Shown here: piece after piece, positions 12,301-24,500 of the stretch
Layout: each line of letters begins with the position of its first letter
Numbering within the stretch: position 1 is the first letter of the stretch
Assembly (NCBI GenBank): GCA_024349245.1
Contig: JALDNG010000041.1
Span: 1,821,001 to 1,885,000, forward strand
From: Neodontobutis hainanensis
Lineage: Eukaryota > Chordata > Actinopteri > Gobiiformes > Odontobutidae
Direction of reading: 5' to 3'
Length of the DNA stretch: 64,000 nt
Translations under genes and position numbers: made by a program
Notes under the pieces: model-generated
What the model was told of the DNA's origin: nothing
What the model saw: only the letters and a program-made list of their open reading frames with translations
The model's database searches: none

Positions 12301-15300
12301 GTCGTAGTGGAATTTCTTCTTTGTGTATTTTGGGTAAGCCATAAATACAGAGAGTGGTGTTTCCCGGATATAGGGAAAACAGAGGTCGATCAATGACTTG
12401 GTCCTTCTCCAGCCTCTGCAGGCAGTCTATGACCTTCTTCTTGCACCAACTTGTTGGATCTCTTCTCAGTGTCTCATAGGTGGTGGTGTCACTGAGTAAG
12501 CTGTTAATTCTGGACTTGTAGTCATCTGTGTTCAGGATCACAGTGCATCTTCCTTTGTCTGCTGGCAGAAGGGTGATGCTGTGATACTTCTCTAGTGCTG
12601 ACAAGACCTTCTTTTGCTCCAGGGTAATATTAGAGGGGGGTGGTTTGGCATTAGCCAGTGCAGCTGTATCACTAACAACTCTGCACTTGAATGGAACAGT
12701 GTCACTAACGACTCTCCTGAGCCTTAACGACTCCCACATCAGGAGTCACACTTCCCTTTCAGAGCCAAGGACTGTGAGAACAGAACAGCCTGGTCCATCA
12801 AGTTTGGTTTCAGGAGAAACTCCTCCCTCTAGAGATATAAGCTCAGCTCTCTTACCAGTTGATCTCAGAATTGATAAAGTCTCTTGGAATTAGAGACAAC
12901 ACGTCTTCACCTTGAAAACTGAGTCCAGATGCTTTTATTTAAAGCTTTTTTTAAAGATGTCCTGGATGACTGAGAACCTTCACAGAAATATTTGGCATTA
13001 CATTTCAAAATGTCTCACTTTCAACATTTGATATGTTATCTATGTAGTATTCTGAATAAAATATTGAAAAATAAATAAAATTTGAAACTTCCACATCATT
13101 GCATTCTGTTTTAATTTACAGTTTGTTTGTTTTTTTACAGTGTCCCAACTTTTTTAAAATCGGGTTTGTACTTGTAGCTTTGAAGCGACAGTACCATGAT
13201 AGGAACAGTACCATGGCACCAGATACTGAGGCAGTAGATACATCCAGGCCCAGATTACTCTCTCAGACCAGTACTGCATCTGCATCAGTTTCCAAGTTGA
13301 AACACTGCTTGGGGCTGAGAGAGAGGAAAGATAAACAGAGAGCCTAACACACACATACAAACTGAGGGTGAGTCACACACACTCCTTGTGCATGCTCCTA
13401 CAGATGGTAGACAGACAGTAAGTGTTGAGATGCAGACACTCGGATGTAACACTCACTGGTTTCCCAGAGGCCTGTTTGGTTCTGTCTAGACTAGAGCAGA
13501 AGCAGTGACTATACCCCCCTATGGTATGACTATAGGAATATTATTCTTTTTGCTTTGGTTTAAGGAAAGAAAAGAAAGAAGGCTGCTAAACCGTGCTGAC
13601 CTATTCCTTTATCTAACATATGGCTAACTGCTCAAGGAGTTTTCTTATCTTGAGCATGAGCCTTGGAAATCCTCACACTACTACCTAAACTATAACCTTA
13701 TCTGCTTAGGAGTGCAATGTGTTTTGCTAGTATCTTAGTAACATTTCTTTCAATGTAATTTCTCTGTGGGCTGACTCAGATGATGTCATATACCATCTCT
13801 TTGGCTTAGGGTTATCATCCATTACAGTTCCCTGAATGGATGCAATCATACTGTCAAGTATCTCTGCAGCAGTGAAAGACTTCTTCTTTTTATCTAATAT
13901 CTGCAAATGTTACAGATTTGTCTCACTCTTGATTTGCGTAAACGCAGGATGTGGTAGGGTGTTTTTTCTTATTAGCGTTAGGTCCCAATGTTTGTAGCAG
14001 TTAACGACAGTTTTAGGGTAAGACTTGTTTCAGTACATTGTCTATCGTTATGGATGATCAAACATGTTAAATTTTTCTGTTACACTCTGTATAAGCGCTG
14101 TATTGAAGTTTGTGTGGTCCAAATGAATGGAAATAATATCTTCACATAGCAAGGTCTATAATTAGATTGTACATAATAAAAAATATTTCTCAAGCCATAT
14201 ACTCTTTGTATTTGTCAGTATTTCTGCTTTTCTACCTTGTTTTTGTGTGTCCTATAAAGATTGGGGTTCTTGTGTTAAACCATCCCATTCCTTTCACATC
14301 TGCACAAGACATCAGCAACAGGCCTCTTACATCAGCCCACTTATCAACACTGTTAGAAAAAACATCTCTACATGAAGACACCCCCTTCAGTTGTAAGGTC
14401 AGCAGTGACTGAGATGGATTTTCTGCTTTGATGTGAGGGAGAGCAGCGGAGCCTCTAGTTCATTAATCTTATTGTTTATTTCAACATTATGCTCTGCTAA
14501 TATCTCCAACATCATTCATTTTCATATTTTTAGTTGGAAAATTACCATATTTAAGATGTGATGTCTGCAATAAAATGAAGGATGGTCCAAAACTACAGTA
14601 TAATATTTTAACCATGGCAACTACATGAGACTGTGATCATCCACAAGGCTCCACTTTCCAATTTTAGAATTTAGGAAGAAAGATAGCCCAGTTCATGGGA
14701 AAAACAAACATCAGGTTGCCAATCTGGTTATCAATCAATTGCACAATGGACAATTTTTTTCCAAAAAACAGAGACACCTATCATAGATTTGAAGATGCTA
14801 CTCATGCTGAGCCATATCTAAGAAATTTTGATTGACAAGTCAGACTGAAGTAATGTCGATACAGTCCTCAAGCTGTAATTTTACAACCAGGCTTTGTAGA
14901 TAGTCATTGTGTGTTTTTGACGGATTTGTCTTCCACTGAAAAGGTCTCGCTAATGAATTTGAAGGGCTCCATCAAAAGCAGGCAAACAAACAAATTCCCA
15001 TTTAAAATCAACATTAATCAGTTTCCAAACAAATGGCACTAACTTTTCTGAAAATGGGTTTTGTAATCCACGATGTTATTTTTGCAAGGGAAATAAAACA
15101 GTGAGTTACTGTGACCTTGTAGAAAATCTTGACATCAACGCATAAATTTCTGTGTGTAATAAAGTGTTTGTGCCAAAAAATCATAATAGATTGTGTTTCC
15201 ATTAGGAGTTTCCATAATTTTTGTTTCTATACTCATCAAATAGTCTGTACTTCTACATTTACAGAAAACAAAAACCTCACTTATCATTAGCAGATACCTT

Positions 15301-15464
15301 TCCCATCTGCTCCTAAAAGCCTTTCATTTCCATGTAAGCCAATATTTTTGTTCTAACCACTGGCTTTGCATAAAGCACTATCTAAAATCCAGGAAGACTT
15401 TTCTTCATCCTCTAACAGTATTACTGATATACAGTGTGTGTGTGTATATGTATGTGTGTGTGTG

Positions 15465-15546
<82 letters not shown>

Positions 15547-18500
15547 GAGTCAGGTCCATAAATATTGGGGCATTGCAAACAAGATGTGCTTTACCTGCAG
15601 ACTTTTAGCCTTAATTTGAGGGTATTTACATCTAAATCAGGTGAACGCTGTAGGAATTACAACAGTTTGTATATGTGCCTCCCACTTTTTAAGGGACCCA
15701 AAGTAATGGGACAATTGGCTGCTCAGCTGTTTCATGGTAAGGTGTGTGTTCTTCCCTCATTATCCCATTTACAAGGAGCAGATTAAAGGTTTAGAGTTCA
15801 TTTCAAGTGTGCTATTTGCATTTGGAAACTGTTGCTGTCATCTCTCAATATGATATCCATAGAGCTGTCACTATCAGTAAAGCAAGCCATCATTAGGCTG
15901 AAAAAACAAAACAACCAGATCAGAGAGATAGCAAAAACTTTAGGTGTGGCCAAATCAACTGTTGGAACATTCTTAAAAAGAAAGAACGCACCCAGTAACA
16001 TCAAAAGACCCGGAAGACTGTGGTGGATGACCAAACAATATTTTCCCTGGTAAAGAAAACACCTTTGACAGTTGGCCAGATCAAGAACACTCTCCAGGAG
16101 GTAGGTGTATGTGTGTCAAAGTCAACAATCAAGAGAAGACTTTACCAAAGCGAATACAGAGGGTTCACTACAAGATGTAACCCATTGGTGAGCCTCAAAA
16201 ACAGGAAGGCCAGATTAGAGTTTGCCAAACAACATCTAAAAAAGCCTTCACAGTTCTGAAACAACATCCTATGGACTGATGAGACCAAGATCAACTTGTA
16301 CCAGAGTGATGAGTAAAGAAGAGTATGGAGAAGGAAAGGAACTGCTCATGATCCAAAGCATACCACCTCATCAGTGAAGCATGGTGGTGGTAGTGTCATG
16401 GCGTGACCATGTATATCTGCCAATGGAACTGGTTCTCTTGTATTTATTGATGATGTGACTACTGACAAAAGCAGCAGTATGAATTCTGAAGTGTTTCGGG
16501 CAATATCATCTGCTCATATTCAGCCAAATGCTTCAGAACTCATTGGATGGCGCTTCAAGGTGCAGATGGACAATGACCCAAAGCATATTGCAAAAGCAAT
16601 CAAAGAGTTTTTTTAAGGGAAAGAAGTGTTATGCATTGGCCAAGTAAGTCACCTGACCTGAATCCGATTGAGCATGCATTTCACTTGCTGAAGACTTGCT
16701 GAGGCTGAAGGGAAAATGCCCCAAGAACAAGCAAGAACTGAAGACAGTTGTAGAGGCCTGGCAGAGCATCACCAGAGATGAAACCCAGCGTCTGGTGATG
16801 TCTTCTTAGGACTTGCCTTACTTGTCAATGTCCCGCTTGTTCTTAGCGTATAGCTTGATATCATCCATGTAGAGGAGGTGACTGATGGTGGCCCCATTCC
16901 TGAGTTGGTATCCACAGCCAGTCTTGTTGATTATTTGGCTGAGGGCGTTCAGACCATGCAGAACAGCAGTGAGGACATAGCATTTTCTTGGTATATGCCA
17001 CATTTGTTGGATACCTTTGCAAGTGGCTTGCCATTGGCCTCACGGGTGGTTATCCACAGCCTCATCGAGTTTGCAATGAAGTCTCTTTGATATTGTACAT
17101 CGCCAAAGATTCAGTGATCCATGTGTGAGTCATAAGCTTTCTTGTAATGATGCCTGACATTAGCTTCCATATTGTGGGGAGACAGGTTATTGGCCGAGAG
17201 TTGGATGGGACTGTACCCTTTGTGGGATCCTTCTGGATCATGGTTTATATGCCCTTCAGTAAGCCATTCATGGTGCTTCCCATCCCTTAGCAGCTGGTTC
17301 ATTTGTGCTGCAAGGCGCTCGTGGATTGCAGTGAGCTTCTTTAGTCGGTAGGTGTGGATTCTGTCAGGGCCCGGTGCTGTCCAGTTTTTCATACCTGAAA
17401 CTCTTTCTTGGACCTGAAACTCTTTCTTGGATGTCTGCATCTGTGATGGTAAACGGATTCTGTTCAGGGACGTTGCTGTGGTCCTCTCTCAGAGCCACCA
17501 GCCACTGTGTATCGTTGTTGTATGATGCCTCCCTCTCCCATATACTTTTACAGTATTGTTCAGTTTCCAGCCTTGGTGGGTCTGCTCTGTTATTACTCTG
17601 CTCTATCCCCACTGCTTTTCTGCATAAGTCTGAACCCCCTCAACCAAAAAATCAACAAGACTGACTATGGATACCGATTCAGGAATGGGGCCACCATTAG
17701 TCACCTCCTCCACATGGATGACATCAAGCTATACGCTAAAATTGAGCGGGACAACAACCTACTGATCCACACCACCAGGATCTACATCTCTGACATTGGG
17801 ATGTCATTCGGGCTTTAGAAGTGTAGTCGAATGGTGACAAAGAGAGGGAAGGTAGTCCACACAGAAGGGGTCTCACTACCAGAAGGAACAATAGCAGACA
17901 TTGAGGATTGCTACAAGTACCTTGGAATACCACAGGCAAATGGCAACCTCAAAGAGGTAACAAGGAAAACAGCAACTGCCAAAATACTCCAATGAGTAAG
18001 TCAAGTCTTAAGAAGTCAGCTCAATGGCAAGAATAATGCCCATGCAATAAAGAGCTATGCCTTGCCAGTGATCAGATACCCTGCGATAATAATAAGGTGC
18101 CCAAAGGAAGAGATACAGGCCACAGATGCTAAGACACAAAAGCTCCTCACCATGCATGGAGGGTTCCATTACGCTAGCCGTAAAGAAGGCGGCCGTGGAC
18201 TAGTGAGTGTGAGAGACACTATCCAGGATGAAACATCCAAGATCTACAAGTACATAAAAGATAAGGCCCCAATAGATGATGCTCAGTGAATGTCTTAGGC
18301 AATGGGGAACAGAGGAAGAGGTGCTGGAGGGGGGACCATCATCGGTGGACAAACCCCTACATGGGCTGTAACATAACTGAAGTGGCTGACATCAACAAAT
18401 CCTACCAATGGCTAGAACAGGCCGGACCTAAGGACAGCACAGAGGCACTCATCATGGCTGCACAGAAACAGGTACTGAGCGTCAAAGCAGTAGACGCCCA

Positions 18501-21500
18501 GATCTACCACACCAGACAAGACTCAAGGTGTAGGCTGTGCAAAGAGGCCCCTGAAACAATTCAGCACATAACTGCAGGGTGTAAGGGAAAGCATACATGG
18601 AGCGCCATAACCAAGTGGCTAGCATAGTGTACAGGAACAAAGTGGGAGAGAATGATCGAGCCAAGATCCTGTGGGACTTCCAGATTCAGACTGACAGAAT
18701 GGTAATGGCGAACCAACCAGACATCGTGGTGGTGGACAAACAGCAGAGGAAAGTCGTTGTGGTTGACATGGCAATACCAAGTAATGGCAACATCAGGAAA
18801 AAGGAACCTGAGAAACTAGAGAAATACCAAGGGCTCAGTGAAGAGTTGGAAAAAGCTTGGAAGGTTAGGGTTTGGAGCACCATTATCTAATCTATGTAAT
18901 CTATTTTATCTATCTAATCTATGTAATCTATTTTATCTATCTTATCTATCTATCTATCTATATATATATTTTTTTTTAATTTTTAGAAATGGAAAATATA
19001 AATATTATGGTGCTATCAACCTAAACTGACTCAAAAGCAGAGGGGGTCCAAATCATACATTTCCATCTGTTTTTACAGAACTGAAAGAGTGCTTTATGTT
19101 ACTATGACTGTGGCCTGAGGTGCTCTATGAGCTCATAGTGTATATGGGGCAAACTCTGCAGCTACACAGATGACAGTACTGTATATAAGGCCACACATGG
19201 TTTCTAAAGCAGGAATATTTTGAAATCCCCATTTCACATTGGGATTTCATAGCTTTAATGGAAACTTTTCCATGTTTTATTATTTATGAAATCAGCCAAA
19301 ACCCAAAGTGTTTGCTTTTCTAAGATCCCCTATAAAAAGTTAGTGTGACCTTGGAGCACTTCTGGGGAAGGATGAGTGCTGGCAGTCAGAGGATAGTTTG
19401 TGCCCCAGACACACATCTGTCAAGAGGTTGTGTGTATTTTAATATTGAATCTTTTACAGGTTAAATTAAAGAAACATTATTATTTTTATTTTAAGATTTA
19501 CAAGGCCAATCAGAGTGAATTAAAGTTCAGTTACTCGTGGTTAAATGTAGGGAAGAACATAACGATTGTTAAATCTGTTTTAATGTGATTCACTTCCTTT
19601 GATATGGGCTTTTGTCAGACTTTGTCTTGAAAGATAAACACCTGCCTTTAGTTGAGACTGTGCACTCGACATGGCATGCAAACGTTTGTATAGAAAACAG
19701 ATGAGGCAATATTTCTAGACAACAAGAAAGGGGAGCAGGTGGGGAAGAGACTTCCACTGGATCAATGTCAGAGGGTGCTTTATTCCCAACATCCATGCTG
19801 TCGTCATCACAGAAAAAGTAACATCAGTGGAGGCGACGCTGGCTGTGGCACTGCCAAGACTCCAGCATGGAGGGTTAGTGCGCTAGAAGTCCTAACACTG
19901 TTGGTGCCAGAAGTACAGATGGAGCAGACCAGAGAGAGATCCCCTGCTCCTACCAGGCTAGTAAGCCAAGCAGGCCACTGACTCATTCACAACAAGCGGG
20001 GCAAAATAAATTAATACAATAAGTTATTAAATCAAATCTTATCTACTAAAAAATTAAGAGGTTTGTCCAAAAGATCCAGCTGTCTATATTTAAAGTGAAA
20101 CAGAAGTAACAGTGCCAGTTCTGTTGCTTTAACATATTAGACCAGGACTAACAAAAGAGTATTACTGCACCTTTTTCCTAATAGCAACCTGGAAATTCAC
20201 TTTTCCAGATATAACTCCAGAAGATCTGTCTTTAATCCATCAACTAAAAACCAGGATCATTTAGAGCTGAGGCTAACTACGTGGACATGGCATCACATTT
20301 AAATTTTGATGATTGTCCAGAAAATAAAAAATCAGTTCAAAGATATCAAAGCCATGTCATTTGTAACACAGAAGTGAAGGCAGTAAAATAGCTTTGCACA
20401 ACTCAATGGCAACTCAAAGCATTAGATCCCATCACAATTTAATCTATTTATCCATTGTACATATCATTCAACAGTTTGTATTCAACTAAGGCTCACACCT
20501 TCTACAATGGGCCTTAATCCACAGTGTGATCCGTTTCACACACCCCACTCGAAGCACTACACTGAATTTGGTCTCCCACAGGCCTCTAGATGGCACACCA
20601 GGGCAGAGACAGCATTCACTCAAATGTAAAGAGAGACAGAGTGAGATGCTGATGGATTTGTGTGGGGCTCAGCATTCCTCAAGCAATGGGACTGCAAAGT
20701 AGCTGTGATATCCAAGATAACAACAGTCACAGATGATAATAAAAAACTCAAGAGGATTGTGAACACATTTCATTGACCACATTGATGGCATTCATATCTG
20801 TAGGCATAAATAACAATAACAAGAATTAAACATCTGTATATTTAAGAAATGTTGTTGTATACAATTCCTTGGGGAACATGGTCCTTATTAAGAACACTTA
20901 GACACTGCCCTGCTTTAATCCAGATTATGAATGAATAAACTCTGTGAACTTGGTGAACCCATAAATCCATGGCTGATCCTGCAGATTGTTTGCTGAAGGA
21001 TGCAGGTTATATTTTGGATGTATGGGAATAATTACTGGCTGACCTGTGCTATAAAGTCAGACGCCCCTTAGCTCTCCATTTCCTGTCTTTTTCAGTAGGA
21101 GTTCCCAGAGAAATAAGCTTAATCAAGCCAACTCTCTTGGTAATAAAAAGGGTTAACCAAGTCCACGTCCCATTGGTTGAACCTAGATTTGACCTCATTC
21201 CAGTTTTCCAGTCCAGCTTTTGTCTCGTCAGCTGCTAATTTGGGTTTCTTGTCCATGAATAGAGTTTGTGAACATGAGAATGACCAAAAAAGCAAAATAC
21301 AGTGGAGTTTGGCAGGTTAAAGTTATGCAGCAGAACCATCTCATTTTTGGTCTTATTAATGTTTTACATGCAGATATTCCTCTTCTTTCTGGCGCATACC
21401 TTCTTCTATCCACCTTTTGTTGTGTGACCAGGGCCGGTGGTATCCCCCTCCCTTGTTTATGTAACAGCTCCATTATTGGAAACCAAGAATGCCCCCACCA

Positions 21501-24500
21501 TGCGTCGATAAACCCTCATTCAAAGAGATTGAATTATATGGAGATAAACGTGTCCTTGAGCATGGGTGCAGATAACAGATTGGAGTGACACAGCTGACTC
21601 TCTTTGTTTTGTTAATTAAAGATGACCTCATCGCTAAAAATGGACGCTGTGCACCTCCTCGTCACGAGCCTCACCATCAGCAGATTGCAGATTGCAGGCA
21701 GGGGGCCAAGGGCTTTTTGCATTTCCTTTTTATTTTTTTTTTATTTTTTTCATTTTTGCCTCTTCATGTTCACATTGATAGTCCGTCCCTGTCTCTCTTC
21801 CCTGTAGGTCTAGACTTTTATTCTTCTTGTCACACTCTCTCTGTCTCCCTTGTGCAGACATGGACACATATTGTTCTGTAACTTCTATCTCACATTAATT
21901 GATTCACGCTGCACGCACAATTGAGACAAGAATGGCGTGTTGGCTTCATCCGTGCACATTTGTTTGGGAATTTTATCTGCTGTAGCCATAATGAAAGTAA
22001 TAATTAGATCTGTGTAGACTTTAAAGCACAAAGCATATGCTGGTCTGGTGTTTGTTGAATTTGAAGTTAGCTCTGAATCGATTTAAAATGCATTTAGACA
22101 TTAAATTAGGATTGATTTATCACACTAATTTGCTTAGAAGCTGTATGATATTAAATTTTTTAGAACAGATTAGCAAACTGTAATAAAAACACATCACATT
22201 ATGTTTGTTGAAGCTGCAGTAGGACGATTTTCAAATAGTTCAAAGACTTGTGAACAAGCTGTAAGTAAAAGGTCTTCCTTGTGCATCAAATCAGCAGCAA
22301 TTTCAAAAGTCCTAAAATAAGTCCAAAAAAAAGTAGCCATTTATCTTTTACTGTAAAACAAATGTGAAATAAACCCTGGAGTAACTGGGTGCCCTATGGT
22401 GTTACTGTGGTTTTGTTATAAGACATACCATGATTGTCCTAGACCCCGCAGAGGCCCTCAAAGTCCATGTTGCAGTGCAGTATAGAATACAGGATGGCAC
22501 TTTGAATCAATCTGTCGATGCAGCATCACAGTACGACACAAGCCAACGTGCCGTTAACATGACAGGCCTGGACCCAAGGGAAACGGAGTCACAGTAACAG
22601 GAGCTGGGGGCAATAAAACAGACCACACGCAGGACGCATCAAAAATGGTGGATAAAGACACAGGGGCCCATTAAGCCTTGCCAAAGCAATGCAGCATAGA
22701 GAGTGAGAGGGCAGGGCAATGTTAACACTAATCACTGGTTGTAATGAAGGCATTTACCTGAGAAGACAAACCACAACCAGCTGAGTCCCACACAGGCTTG
22801 ACTTTAGTGACTGTGCTTTTATATGTTTACCATTTTGTTTGAAATTATCCATTTTATAGCTTCTTACCCAGCTTCATGCTAAATAACCATTATATGCTAG
22901 AGGGAAGCCTAGTAACTTTGAATAATATTACAAAATATAAGTTATACTGGTGTTCTTTTTTTTGTTTGTTTTTCCTGAGATACAATTTAACTAACATGGC
23001 TTTTAATAAATGTCTTGTATGTAATAAGTTAGTTGCTGTAATTTTAGGATCCATCCAAACCATATCATGGACACCACAATGATAACATTCAATGTTTTTT
23101 ATCACATGCCACCCTGGGACACTTTATATCAGCTGCAGTCAAACTGAACCAACTAAATATTGATTTAAAGCTGGACAGTGAATGCAGCTGCTGCATACTG
23201 CTGCCAGTGGCAACAGCTGGACAATACATTCTTTTCAATTTTGACTGTGGAGATGTAAATACGATAATAACTGTCCATCACACCACTGGAAAATAACATG
23301 CAATTCTCAGAATAATTTGTAATTTAGCCGCACATGTTTCTGTCAAGTACATGCAAGCATCACATTACACTGCAAGCTGCTTTAATCATCAGAAGATAAT
23401 GGATGCATTGTTTGGCAGAACAGTATTGACCAATATTGAAGTCCCTCGACCTGATACATGTATTTATCTGTCCAGCTTTGTCTACCTAATATTTCTAGTC
23501 ATGCTGTTTTTTCCTCTGGATCGTTGCCTTGTCAGTCATTTAAATGGCAACCCTCATTAATATATGTTCCAAGGCTTCTTGCTACAGTACGGTGAGGTTG
23601 TCTATCTCTGTAAACTCTTTTCTTCATTCGTGTTATTGTGTGACAGAGAGAGGAAGGGCGGAAGTCGAGGTTGTATAGGGCCTGTCCGTGGCATGGGGAG
23701 TGGAAGGGTGAGTGCTGACAGTTTAACAGAAAAGGCCCCTCACAGGTTTGGCAGCCCACGGGAAATATAAAGCATCTGATTTGTTTATTAATTTAAAGCT
23801 TGTGTTTGTTTTAAATGATTCCACCATGCAAACGTCTACAGTAAAACAAAAGGACTAAGAACAAATAGACACAAAGTGGGAGTAGGAGAATGAAAATTGA
23901 GTAAAAAAAGGTATTCAAAGTGTAAGCAAAATATCTGTTTAATGTCCAAGCGGATTTTTGAACTTCCATCAGTGGTATACTTGCACTGCTCATTGCTCTT
24001 TATTACATTTACATTTATTCATTTAGCTGACGCTTTTATCCAAAGCGACTTACATTGTTCTACAGTAATTACCAGCCACTGGAGGCAAGGTGGGCTCTGT
24101 GTCTTGCCCAAGGACACAACAACAGTATGAACTGTGGGGAGAGTGAGACTCGAACCGCCTACCTATCTGGTTGAAAGACAGCCACTCTACCATCGAGGCC
24201 TAGTTTAGATAAAGTCACAGAAATCTTGCCAGATGAAAATTAAGGACAGATCCATCAAAAGCTGCCTAAACTAATGCTCACTTATTTCTAATTGCATATT
24301 CTATACTTTGCTTTACAATGTGTTTGAGATTTCACTGCAGGAAAGCCGTTTCTATATGACCTGCACTGAACGGACCGTGTAAATATGTGCCTCTTAACTG
24401 TGTTTTTCTGCCACTTTTCCTCAAATTTCCTCTTTGAGCTGAAAAAGGCTAATGTGTGAACTCACTGACCCTGAGGATTTTACACGTTCACTCTCCCTTT

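Larger units (their letters stand above)
11102..12986 (-). mobile_element. Penelope-like retroelement nested in the Tc1-like element
   Basis: On the - strand it reads, in order, a reverse transcriptase of the Penelope class and then a GIY-YIG endonuclease relic, the order known for Penelope-like elements. The borders are inferred from where the Tc1-like sequence stops (about 11101) and resumes (about 12987). The element is 5' truncated (no complete N-terminal part before the RT) and carries frameshifts, so it is dead. Confidence 0.85.
10039..13176 (-). mobile_element. Degenerate Tc1-like DNA transposon, split by a later insertion
   Basis: The ends are inverted: left TACAAGTGCG...aaaaaagttgggacact (10039 on), right ...cccaacttttttaaaatcgggtttgtacttgta (to 13176), with TA at each border. 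The left segment (10039-11101) is the 3' part of a Tc1-family transposase on the - strand, broken by many stops and deletions. Recognisable remnants include the helix-turn-helix region near 11000-11090. The right segment (about 12987-13176) is the 5' non-coding end. About 250 bp covering the transposase start are gone, and a Penelope-like element sits in their place. Confidence 0.85.

Noticed and set aside
15353..15608. Frames with alternating Tyr-Ile or Thr-His
   Set aside because: Translations of the TG/TA/CA microsatellite. The same holds for the Tyr-Ile frames at 45687-46021.
17111..18890. A host gene encoding a zinc-knuckle protein with a PD...D motif
   Set aside because: The frames belong to the RT and endonuclease parts of an R4/Dong-type LINE and are broken by stops and frameshifts.
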